6,296 nucleotides of DNA, from the NCBI GenBank assembly GCA_028678715.1, contig JAJRCY010000055.1, positions 1 to 6,296 of the forward strand, read 5' to 3'. This document shows, piece by piece, positions 1-5,752 of the stretch. A model generated the notes under the pieces. That model ran no database searches, was not told where the DNA came from, and worked only from the letters and a program-made list of their open reading frames with translations. Made by a program: the position numbers and the translations under genes. The DNA is from Methanomicrobiales archaeon. Its GTDB lineage: Archaea; Halobacteriota; Methanomicrobia; Methanomicrobiales; JACTUA01. The stretch's first letter is position 1; every line of letters begins with the position of its first letter.

Positions 1-49
1 CGGTGGGTGCCTGGTGGGAAATACCCCCCGGGGGGAGCTTCCCTTCTTT

Positions 50-82
50 GGGGGGGGGGGTGGGGGGGGGGCAGGACCCCCC
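50..82. repeat. Poly-G tract with adjacent C-run (possible G-quadruplex or hairpin)
   Basis: Eleven Gs (50-60), one T (61) and ten Gs (62-71) are followed by a short spacer and six Cs (77-82). The right half can fold as a 6-bp G:C hairpin with a loop of about 5 bases, and the G runs could form a quadruplex. The sequence shows the tract directly; any role in termination of an upstream gene or in regulation is inference. A homopolymer this long is also prone to sequencing length error. Confidence 0.6.
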
Positions 83-172
83 TCCCGTCGCCATCTCCCG
101 CAGAGGATTGATTCTTCTTGATATTCGCTGATCACCCGGCACATGTCCCCACTTCTCTTCCCCACGATTCGG

Positions 173-203
173 TTTATCTCCCCGCGTGTGCCACACTGGT
201 GAT
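173..203 (+). promoter_or_regulatory. Probable cofE promoter (TATA-like) and GGTGAT ribosome-binding site
   Basis: A TTTATC element (173-178) lies about 26 bases ahead of the cofE ATG, which would give a very short leader or none. GGTGAT (198-203) abuts the ATG. It matches the part of the anti-Shine-Dalgarno complement downstream of GGAGG, so its spacing is correct even though no bases intervene. If transcription starts near 202, most of this site would be missing from the mRNA, so the two signals partly compete. Confidence 0.35.
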
Positions 204-965
204 ATGAGAATCTCGGTGATTCCGGTGGAAGGCCTCCCCCTTATCAGGAAGGGGGATGACCTCCCCTCCCTTATCCACGCCCGGGTGCCCCTCCGGGACG
301 GGGATATCCTCAGTATTGCGTCCACCATCTACTCCAAGGCAAAGGGCCACACCCGGGCCCTCCCCTCCATCACCCCCTCTCCCCGTGCCCTGCGGATCGC
401 GGAGAGGGATGGCGAGGACCCCCGGTTCGTGCAGTCGGTGCTGGACGAGGCGCAGGAGGTGATCATGGAGCACCCCTTCATCCTCTCGGTGATGAAAAAC
501 GGCCACATCGGGGTCCGGTCGGGCGTGGACCGGTCCAACATCGAGAACGGGATGGTGATCCTGCTGCCCCCCGATCCCATGGCCGCCGCAGAGGAGGTCC
601 GCTCCCGGATCCGCGAGGTATCGGGGAGCAAGGTAGGCGTGATCATCACCGATACCGTCGGGAGGGCGTTCCGGAGGGGCCAGACCGGCCATGCCATCGG
701 GTGGGCGGGGATGACCGCCATCCGGGACTTCAGGAACGACCGGGACCTCTTCGGGCACGTGCTGAAGATCACCGAGGAGGCTGTCGTGGACGAGATCGCC
801 GGGTTCGCGAACTTCGTCATGGGGGAGAGCCACCAGGGGATCCCTGCCGTGGTGTTCCGCAACTGCGGCACCTGGAAGGGGCACGACCACCTGTACTTCG
901 CGCCCGACGAAGACGTGATACGCCGGGCCCTCTGCACCCTGCCGGGCGGAGATACCACCCGCTGA
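204..965 (+). CDS. cofE: Coenzyme F420-0:L-glutamate ligase (CofE)
   Basis: This enzyme adds L-glutamate residues to the lactyl side chain of F420-0 using GTP and a divalent metal, giving F420-1 and then the gamma-linked F420-2. It acts in the cytoplasm in the last steps of F420 biosynthesis. The 253-residue product is the usual length for stand-alone archaeal CofE and lacks the FbiB-type C-terminal nitroreductase domain. It starts with the family's typical IPVEGLPLI stretch and GDD (17-19). It continues with the STIYSKAKG segment (40-48), D109 in RSGVDRSN, and the ITDTVGRAFRRG block (148-159). D150 and T151 correspond to metal and nucleotide ligands described for the Archaeoglobus enzyme. 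MGE (206-208) follows later. ATG 204 is chosen because homologues begin here and GGTGAT abuts it; an in-frame GTG at 186 would add six unlikely residues. The gene is monocistronic in view and convergent with the F390 synthetase-like gene. Confidence 0.95.
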   Translation: MRISVIPVEGLPLIRKGDDLPSLIHARVPLRDGDILSIASTIYSKAKGHTRALPSITPSPRALRIAERDGEDPRFVQSVLDEAQEVIMEHPFILSVMKNGHIGVRSGVDRSNIENGMVILLPPDPMAAAEEVRSRIREVSGSKVGVIITDTVGRAFRRGQTGHAIGWAGMTAIRDFRNDRDLFGHVLKITEEAVVDEIAGFANFVMGESHQGIPAVVFRNCGTWKGHDHLYFAPDEDVIRRALCTLPGGDTTR

Positions 966-973
966 TCCCTCCC

Positions 974-1018
974 TCTTTTCCGACGGTGATTGCCCAGGAA
1001 GCACCACCACTGGGCAGT
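974..1018. terminator. Possible terminators in the convergent cofE / F390 synthetase gap
   Basis: Just after the cofE stop is a pyrimidine stretch with TTTT (976-979), a plausible archaeal terminator for cofE. It is followed by an inverted repeat, TGCCCAG (991-997) and CTGGGCA (1010-1016), with a 12-base loop, extendable by a wobble and an A:T pair. A second, imperfect inverted repeat (about 1022-1030 with 1045-1053) runs into the stop codon of the minus-strand gene. No T-run follows the hairpins on the minus strand, so their role as terminators of that gene is a guess. Confidence 0.35.
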
Positions 1019-1051
1019 TCGGATCCCCCTGAGTACCACGAGCGAGAGGGA

Positions 1052-2428
1052 TCAGCGGCTTGTGCCGGCACCGGTTCTCTGGTCGACGATGCGTTTTGGC
1101 CTCCCCTTCACCTTCTGGTGCTCGAGGGTGCCCGGTGCGGCGAAGGTGAAGGAAAAGGTGAGGAGCCCTCCGTCGTGGGCAGCCCGGAGGAAGGGGTTAT
1201 TCCCGATGAACCCCCGGACGAACCGGTCCGCGGTCCCGTCCCGGTCCACCTGTGCGGGATCCCTGCACTCCACGGTGACCCGCAGGTCGGTGCTGGCAAC
1301 CGTGTCCCCATCGTGGAGAAAGGCCTCGAACTCCCCGGTGAGGTACTCCATGTTCTCCCGCTGGAAGACCCCCCGCTCCACGTCCACGCGGTTGAGAAAT
1401 GCGCCCCCTGCCCGGAAGCTCTCGGCCTCCCGCTGGGGGTTCATGATCCGCAGGTGGGTGCGCCCGCAGGCGCACGGCTCCCGGGACAGGATGACGGTGG
1501 TGTCCTCGTTGTCGCAGTTGAGGAACAGCATGCCGCAGTGGCCACCGGGAGGGATGAGGGTGGTGAGGACGATCCGGCCGTACTCCTCTTCCGGTACAAA
1601 GGCCTGGAGCGCCGGGTCATACAGGTCCAGGTGTACCAGGTCCTCGGGGACATGCAGCCCGGTGTGGCGGTCACATTCGCCGCACATCGTTCCTTCCGTG
1701 GACCCGTAGGTGTTGTGCACCGGGCAGTCCCAGACCTCTGCCAGGTATGCCCGCGATTCCGGGGCAAAGGACTCCCCCCCTACGACCAGCTGCCGGATAC
1801 CGGAGGTGCGGGGGTCGATTCCCTCGGTCTCCAGGCGCCGGGCCAGGTTCAGGAGCTTGAAGACCGAGCCCACGATCCCGGTGGGCCGGAAACTCGTAAT
1901 CACCCGGGACGGAAAGGTGCAGGTCCCCTCGGGGATGATGGCCATCCCCACGTTACGGGCCGCAAGCGTCATGGTGTTGGCCCCCACGTTCATGCCGTAG
2001 GAGGCACAGACCACCACCCGGTCCCCGGGCCCGAAGCCCTGGGAGACAAAGATCCGGGCGTACTTCTCTGCGAAGCGTTCCCAGTCCTGCCAGGTGAGGA
2101 AGAACGCCTTGGGGGTGCCACTGGTACCGCTCGTCTCGTGGATGGTGAAGACCTGCTCCCAGGGGGTGGAGAGGAAGCCGAACTCCGATGTCACCGGCGG
2201 CTGGTGCGACCGGATGGTGCTCCCGGAGATGACGGGGAGCCTGAGGAGGTCCTCGTGCGTCCTGATGGAGCCGAAATCGATCCCGTGGGTCCTGAACCAG
2301 CTCCGGTAGAAGGGGGAGTGCTCCTCGGCGTACCGGACCGTGTACCTGACCCGTTCATCGATGACTTCGTCCAGCCGGTCCCGGTCCAGGGTCTCGATCT
2401 CCCGGTTGAAGCAGGCGTCCGGTGTCAT
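1052..2428 (-). CDS. Coenzyme F390 synthetase-like adenylating enzyme (PaaK family)
   Basis: This belongs to the phenylacetate-CoA ligase branch of the ANL adenylating superfamily and closely resembles proteins annotated as coenzyme F390 synthetase (called FtsA in Methanothermobacter). That enzyme joins AMP or GMP to the 8-OH of oxidised F420, a proposed redox signal. The 458-residue protein has the phosphate-binding motif TSGTSGTPK (99-107), the adenylate motif YGSTEG (241-246), and a C-terminal KGRPKRIVD segment (441-449) that may carry the catalytic lysine. MCGEC (C249, C252) and CACG (C319, C321) form a four-cysteine set suggesting a structural zinc. The length is close to the family norm. 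ATG 2428 is supported by GGAGG 8 bases upstream. Its neighbour cofE makes F420, which fits the assignment. Many PaaK-like proteins in methanogens are untested, so an acyl-CoA ligase or another acid-adenylating role remains possible. Confidence 0.85.
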   Translation of the reverse strand: MTPDACFNREIETLDRDRLDEVIDERVRYTVRYAEEHSPFYRSWFRTHGIDFGSIRTHEDLLRLPVISGSTIRSHQPPVTSEFGFLSTPWEQVFTIHETSGTSGTPKAFFLTWQDWERFAEKYARIFVSQGFGPGDRVVVCASYGMNVGANTMTLAARNVGMAIIPEGTCTFPSRVITSFRPTGIVGSVFKLLNLARRLETEGIDPRTSGIRQLVVGGESFAPESRAYLAEVWDCPVHNTYGSTEGTMCGECDRHTGLHVPEDLVHLDLYDPALQAFVPEEEYGRIVLTTLIPPGGHCGMLFLNCDNEDTTVILSREPCACGRTHLRIMNPQREAESFRAGGAFLNRVDVERGVFQRENMEYLTGEFEAFLHDGDTVASTDLRVTVECRDPAQVDRDGTADRFVRGFIGNNPFLRAAHDGGLLTFSFTFAAPGTLEHQKVKGRPKRIVDQRTGAGTSR

Positions 2429-2434
2429 GGGGCC

Positions 2435-2474
2435 ATCCTCCCGGGGAGCGTTGGCATTTCATCTGTGATATACC
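2435..2474 (-). promoter_or_regulatory. Promoter and ribosome-binding site of the F390 synthetase-like gene
   Basis: Read on the minus strand, a TATATC element (2472 down to 2467) lies about 40 bases ahead of the ATG, predicting a transcription start near 2444 and a leader of about 15 bases. GGGAGGAT (2442 down to 2435) provides a strong Shine-Dalgarno site 8 bases before the start codon. The gene therefore appears to have its own promoter rather than depend on read-through from the FKBP gene. Confidence 0.5.
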
Positions 2475-2545
2475 CGGTGGCCGCCCGGAGAAAATGGTGA
2501 TGGGTCGCGGGAAACCACTCTTCCTGCAGGTGGCTGGACCGGGAG

Positions 2546-2560
2546 GGCAGGCCCCCTGCC
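2546..2560. repeat. Short GC hairpin in the FKBP / F390 synthetase spacer
   Basis: GGCAGG (2546-2551) and CCTGCC (2555-2560) form a perfect 6-bp stem with a CCC loop. It lies in the 238-base spacer between two same-strand genes, ahead of the predicted F390 synthetase promoter. No T-run follows on either strand. I see no coding sequence in the spacer. The function, if any, is unknown. Confidence 0.3.
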
Positions 2561-2633
2561 GCCGCATTCCCGGGTTCGATATGTTTCATCCCTTTTTTGA
2601 AGTGAGGATCAGGGAGATCGCGGTTCGGTGGAG

Positions 2634-2642
2634 GAAAAAAGG
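2634..2642 (-). terminator. T-run terminator downstream of the FKBP gene
   Basis: On the minus strand, six Ts flanked by Cs (T-run at 2640 down to 2635) occur about 27 bases past the FKBP stop codon. Oligo-T tracts are the common intrinsic termination signal in archaea. No strong stem precedes it. Confidence 0.4.
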
Positions 2643-2666
2643 ATGCTGCCCGGTCGGATCCCGGTA

Positions 2667-3359
2667 TCAGGGCGCGGGGGATGCGGCCGGTTCCTTCTTC
2701 TCGGGCCGGTGGAATGTCTCCTGGAGCACGATGTCCTGGACATCGGGGAAGTACTCAAAAGTCTCCTGCACGATCCGGCTCCTCCAGAGAAGCCAGCGCC
2801 GGTCGTAGGTGATGGCCGGCGGGAGCAGCAGGGTGACGGTGGATCCCTCTTCCCTCACCTCCATCTCCCGCTGCGTGTAGAGGTGGATCAGCCCGCGGAT
2901 CTTCTCCTCCGTCGACGCGGCGATACCCTCCACGGTATAGGTATAGGAGACGGTTTTTCCTGCCAGCGGGTGGTTGAAGTCCACAATGGCCCTGCGCCCG
3001 ATGAGGTTCACCACCGTCCCTTCCCGGTTGTCCAGCTCCACCTGCATCCCGATGCGGGGTTTCTCCTGGAACTTGGCCACCGAGACGGATTCCATCCGGG
3101 TCTCGTCGTGGGGGCCGAAGGCCTGCTCGGGGGGGACCTCCACGTTCCCGCTCTCCCCCGCCTCCTTGCCGATGACGGCGTCGTCCAGGCCCACCACCAC
3201 GTGCCGGGATCCCACCCGGATCATGATGGGCCCGTAGACGGCGGACGGGTTGTGAATCCCCGCCTCCTTGGCCGTTTCTTCATCGGTGGTATCAAAGATC
3301 CGGTCATCCACCTTCCCGGTGTAGCTGAGCCGTATGAAATCGCCTTCTGCAACAGGCAT
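2667..3359 (-). CDS. Long archaeal FKBP-type peptidyl-prolyl cis-trans isomerase
   Basis: This is a cytoplasmic prolyl isomerase and chaperone of the SlyD-like archaeal FKBP family. The 230-residue protein begins with the FKBP strand (residues 5-24, SYTGKVDDRIFDTT). It continues with VVVGLDDAVIGKEAGE (54-69), the PPEQAFGPHDE segment (76-86) leading into the insert-in-flap domain, and the closing DFNHPLAGKTV strand (127-137). About 80 further residues (150-230) form the C-terminal extension of the long (26-30 kDa) archaeal type and end in a charged, proline- and alanine-rich tail. There is no signal peptide or membrane segment. ATG 3359 is chosen over an in-frame ATG at 3407 because homologues start at GDFIRLSYTG and GGTGA lies just upstream; the longer version would run across the TATA box. 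It has its own promoter and a downstream T-run, so it is probably monocistronic. Confidence 0.93.
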   Translation of the reverse strand: MPVAEGDFIRLSYTGKVDDRIFDTTDEETAKEAGIHNPSAVYGPIMIRVGSRHVVVGLDDAVIGKEAGESGNVEVPPEQAFGPHDETRMESVSVAKFQEKPRIGMQVELDNREGTVVNLIGRRAIVDFNHPLAGKTVSYTYTVEGIAASTEEKIRGLIHLYTQREMEVREEGSTVTLLLPPAITYDRRWLLWRSRIVQETFEYFPDVQDIVLQETFHRPEKKEPAASPAP

Positions 3360-3363
3360 GTGG

Positions 3364-3402
3364 TCACCCTGACTATAGTACAAGGAGGGAAGGGCATTTA
3401 TA
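3364..3402 (-). promoter_or_regulatory. FKBP promoter (TATAAA) and GGTGA ribosome-binding site
   Basis: On the minus strand, TATAAA (3402 down to 3397) lies about 40 bases before the ATG, giving a predicted start near 3375 and a 16-base leader. GGTGA (3368 down to 3364) precedes the ATG by 3 bases. The box reads TTTATA on the plus strand, so it could in principle also serve the divergent CYTH gene with a longer leader of about 50 bases. No better box was found for that gene. Confidence 0.55.
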
Positions 3403-3478
3403 GGCACCGTTCACCCGCGGGAACGTTTGCAAAGGTTCACTTCACCCGGGCGGTACCCTTCCTCCGGAAGCAGTCGCC

Positions 3479-4015
3479 ATGATGGAGATCGAGGCCAAGA
3501 TCCGGGTCAGTGCGCTGGAACCGGTGCGGGCACGCCTGCGGGGCCGGAAGGCGCGGCACCTGGGGGTCCGGGTGGAACGGGATGTCTACTACAATGCCCC
3601 CCACCGGGATTTCGCCGCAACGGATGAAGCCCTCCGGGTCAGGTACTCCGAGGGAGCTCCGGTACTCACCTACAAGGGACCCAAGCTCCCCGGAGAGGGG
3701 CCCAAGGCCAGGGAGGAGATCTGCGTGGCGGTGGATCAGGGGGACCTCATGGAGCTGGTGCTGGAGCGGCTGGGGTTCCCGCGTACCGCGCAGGTGGTGA
3801 AGGAGCGGGATCTGTATCAGCTGGAGGGGGCCACCATTGCCCTGGACACGGTGGAATCGCTGGGGACCTTCATCGAGATCGAGGCGCCCCCGGGCCTCTC
3901 CCGACAAGAGGCTGTCCGCCGGATCCGGGACATTGCAGAAGAGCTGGGAGTCAGGGGAGAATCCCTCTCTGTCTCGTACCTGGAGATGCTACTCTCTACA
4001 CCGAGAGGATCTTGA
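3479..4015 (+). CDS. CYTH-domain protein (class IV adenylate cyclase CyaB-like / triphosphatase)
   Basis: This is a CYTH-superfamily triphosphate tunnel enzyme, annotated in archaea as class IV adenylate cyclase CyaB. Members hydrolyse inorganic or organic triphosphates, and some cyclise ATP. The 178 residues contain the signature ExExK (E3, E5, K7). Tunnel-lining basic residues include R53 and R55 (ALRVRYS), K66 (LTYKGP), R78 (REEI), and K108 and R110 (VKERDLY). Acidic metal ligands are probably D123, E133 and E135 (ALDTVESLGTFIEIE), and the CyaB-type ending SYLEML is at 166-171. The set looks complete, so the protein should be active. Two ATGs in tandem (3479, 3482) are both possible starts, and no convincing Shine-Dalgarno site precedes them. 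The 3' end overlaps the convergent phosphoesterase by 20 bases. Triphosphatase activity seems as likely as cyclase activity; the sequence does not decide between them. Confidence 0.88.
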   Translation: MMEIEAKIRVSALEPVRARLRGRKARHLGVRVERDVYYNAPHRDFAATDEALRVRYSEGAPVLTYKGPKLPGEGPKAREEICVAVDQGDLMELVLERLGFPRTAQVVKERDLYQLEGATIALDTVESLGTFIEIEAPPGLSRQEAVRRIRDIAEELGVRGESLSVSYLEMLLSTPRGS

Positions 4016-4637
4016 TGGTGATATCGCGGGGCTCGTCGCCCAGCTGGATCATGGCACAGTGACCCTCGCTGGCCGGGCCCGGGTTCACGATCCGCACGCC
4101 ATCCACTTCCATCTCGCCCCGGTCGTCATGGATGTGGGCAGTACAGACCAGGTCGAAATGCTTCATGAATTTCCGGAGGGCCGGGCTCCCCACGTGTGCC
4201 TCACCCACGCGGTCCAGCGTCCCCTGCGGGGGAGCGTGGGTGATGAGGATGTTGTGCACGTTCTTCTCCAGGTGGGAGGTGATCTCATTCAGGATCCCCT
4301 CGATCTGCTCTTCCGTGAGCTCGAAGGGGGTGTCGAACGGCGTCTTGTTGGATCCTCCAATCCCCGTGAGGGTCACCTTTCCCAGGGTCATGGTGGAGCC
4401 ATGGAGGCAGACCGCACTGGAGTTCTCCAGAACGTCCAGGATATCCCGGGGATCGCAGTTCCCGGGGACCGCGAAGACGGGGACATCGATCCGGTCCAGG
4501 AGATCGGGCACCACGTCCACCGGCCCGTTCTCGGTGATATCCCCGGAGATGATGACCAGGTCGGGCTCAAGGCTTAAAAACGAGTCCAGTTTCCCGAACT
4601 GCCCGTGAAGATCTGCAAGCTGCAGAATCTTGATCAT
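3996..4637 (-). CDS. Calcineurin-like metallophosphoesterase
   Basis: This is a dinuclear-metal phosphoesterase of the archaeal MPP/Icc-like group, with phosphomonoester or phosphodiester hydrolysis expected and substrate unknown. The 213-residue protein carries every metal motif in order: DLH (D9, H11), GD (32-33), GNCD (59-62), TH (H134) and AHIH (H168, H170). The last replaces the usual GHxH with alanine, which should not remove ligands. It has no signal peptide and is probably cytoplasmic. ATG 4637 is chosen because the domain begins immediately with IKILQLADLHG; the frame stays open upstream, but that extension is the radical SAM gene read in another frame. The start overlaps the radical SAM stop as ATGA, with no Shine-Dalgarno site, so translation is probably coupled. 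It is the last gene of the minus-strand trio and ends inside the CYTH gene. Confidence 0.92.
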   Translation of the reverse strand: MIKILQLADLHGQFGKLDSFLSLEPDLVIISGDITENGPVDVVPDLLDRIDVPVFAVPGNCDPRDILDVLENSSAVCLHGSTMTLGKVTLTGIGGSNKTPFDTPFELTEEQIEGILNEITSHLEKNVHNILITHAPPQGTLDRVGEAHVGSPALRKFMKHFDLVCTAHIHDDRGEMEVDGVRIVNPGPASEGHCAMIQLGDEPRDITIKILSV

Positions 4638-5752
4638 GGTGATATATCGGAACGTGCCCTGAAAAACCTTACCGCAGGATCGTTCCAGGAACCGGTGATC
4701 CGGCCGTGGAGTGCGAGATTCCCGAGAATCCGGAGGTTGCGGCGGGAGAGGGGGCGCGGGGCGGTACCGGCGAGGGGTGTCCCCGGGAGCGGGAGAAAGG
4801 CGTGAACCCGGGCCCGTCCCCGACGGGTCACCCACCGGATCAGTCCCAGCGTCTCCTCCTCGTCCTCCGCGGTCTCGAAGGGGAAGCCCAGGATGAAGTC
4901 CACGAGCGGTACGAAGTCATGATCACGGCAGCATTCCACGGCAGCCGTCACGTCCGCCACCGTGTGTCCCCTGCGGATCAGGGAGAGGATCCGGTCGCTT
5001 CCTGACTGGGCACCAAAGGCGATCCGGCGGTTTGCGCAGGAACCGGCGATCAGCTCCAGGGCTTCCCCGGAGATGAACTCGGGGCGCACCTCGCTCGGGA
5101 AGGTGCCAAAGTAGACGTTCCGCGAAAGGCGGGAGAGGAGCGCCGCCACCCTCTCCAGCCGGGGGGCTCTCCCATCGGAACCATAGGCGAGGGCGTTGGG
5201 TGAGATGAACCGGATGTCCCGGTACCGGGACGCGTACCGTACGATGGTGTCTATGGACCGGTGCCGCATCGTGGCCCCGAAGAGGCAGGGGGTCTGGCAG
5301 TAGGTGCACCCGAAGGGACAGCCGCGGGAGATTTCGATGTACCCTTTCATGACAGAGAAGGGCGGGAACCCGTCCAGGATCACCGTGTGATCTGCCGAAA
5401 TAACGCGGCCACGGCATGCCACACCGGGGACCGGCCCCGTCCCTCCCCGCTCCAGGTAGGCGAGGAGGCGCGGGAGCGTGAACTCTCCCTCGCCCACCAC
5501 GACGTAATCGGCATACTCCGCCACCTGTTCCGGGCACGCGGATGCGTGGGGACCGCCGACGATGGTGGTGCATCCGGCTCCCGCGATTTCATCCCGGTAG
5601 GCCGGTTCGTTCACCGAGTTCAGGCTGTAGCAGGTGATATCCGGCGCGGGTGCATCCACCGGCCTGAGATAAAAACCGTACTCTGCACAGGAGGCAAACA
5701 GGGGGGCGTACGAGCTGGCGGCCGCATTAATGACCCTCCAGTTCACCCTCAC
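4634..5752 (-). CDS. B12-binding-type radical SAM protein (MJ1487-like)
   Basis: This is a radical SAM enzyme with an N-terminal cobalamin-binding-like domain, resembling the uncharacterised archaeal MJ1487-type family; the reaction is unknown. In its 372 residues the N-terminal domain includes GGPHAS (66-71) and the VVVGEGE turn (84-90). It lacks the DxHxxG motif that supplies a lower axial histidine to B12. The radical SAM core starts with SRGCPFGCTYCQTP, the CxxxCxxC cluster ligands being C145, C149 and C152. It continues with Elp3-like segments GAQSGSDRIL (247-256) and DFILGFPFET (285-294), and PLPGTPLAG (321-329). There is no signal peptide or membrane segment. The start is GTG 5752, supported by a G-rich site about 9 bases upstream; GTG 5746 is an alternative. 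The gene overlaps the dehydratase subunit gene by 26 bases and the phosphoesterase gene by 4, so the three are probably one operon. Confidence 0.88.
   Translation of the reverse strand: MRVNWRVINAAASSYAPLFASCAEYGFYLRPVDAPAPDITCYSLNSVNEPAYRDEIAGAGCTTIVGGPHASACPEQVAEYADYVVVGEGEFTLPRLLAYLERGGTGPVPGVACRGRVISADHTVILDGFPPFSVMKGYIEISRGCPFGCTYCQTPCLFGATMRHRSIDTIVRYASRYRDIRFISPNALAYGSDGRAPRLERVAALLSRLSRNVYFGTFPSEVRPEFISGEALELIAGSCANRRIAFGAQSGSDRILSLIRRGHTVADVTAAVECCRDHDFVPLVDFILGFPFETAEDEEETLGLIRWVTRRGRARVHAFLPLPGTPLAGTAPRPLSRRNLRILGNLALHGRITGSWNDPAVRFFRARSDISP

Larger units (their letters stand above)
1..203. other. Non-coding leader region upstream of cofE with G-rich low-complexity tract
   Basis: I see no supportable gene here. 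All three plus-strand frames are open from the left edge but stop between about 109 and 131, so the end of an upstream plus-strand gene cannot be excluded; the translations are glycine-rich and resemble nothing I recognise. The left part holds a C6G6 palindrome (24-35), an 11-G run, one T and a 10-G run (50-71), and a C6 run (77-82). The right part is more mixed in composition and contains the probable cofE promoter. Confidence 0.6.

Noticed and set aside
1..94. A minus-strand frame starting at ATG 94 and running off the left edge (proline-rich)
   Set aside because: The protein would be mostly proline and glycine from the homopolymer tracts, with no ribosome-binding site and no family resemblance.
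174..1010. A 278-codon minus-strand open frame opposite cofE
   Set aside because: It mirrors the cofE codons; the translation is rich in G, D, H and P with no domain, while the plus strand encodes a near-complete CofE.
701..2500. A 599-codon open frame on the plus strand covering the end of cofE and the antisense of the F390 synthetase-like gene
   Set aside because: It is the shadow of two well-supported genes in a GC-rich genome. Its translation is low-complexity, rich in G, P, V and D, with no recognisable domain, and it spans the gap and both convergent genes.
2422..2808. A plus-strand 128-codon open frame across the FKBP / F390 synthetase spacer
   Set aside because: It extends into antisense of the FKBP gene, has no recognisable motif, and overlaps the supported promoter and terminator signals of the minus-strand genes.
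3360..3407. A 16-residue N-terminal extension of the FKBP from ATG 3407
   Set aside because: It would place the start codon upstream of the TATAAA box, lacks a ribosome-binding site, and adds residues before the conserved family start.
4638..4650. A GATATATC element just before the phosphoesterase start as a TATA box
   Set aside because: It is only a few bases from the ATG, much too close for a promoter of that gene, and is explained by the final radical SAM codons (Asp-Ile-Ser-Pro).
4638..4835. A 66-residue N-terminal extension of the metallophosphoesterase
   Set aside because: The extension is the radical SAM coding sequence in another frame; the domain begins exactly at ATG 4637, which overlaps the upstream stop codon.
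198..5640. Repeated GGTGATAT strings across the window (for example near 198, 4017, 4534, 4638 and 5633) as a regulatory repeat
   Set aside because: Most fall inside coding sequence and reflect codons such as Asp-Ile-Thr read on the other strand, or an ordinary ribosome-binding site; spacing and flanks are not conserved.
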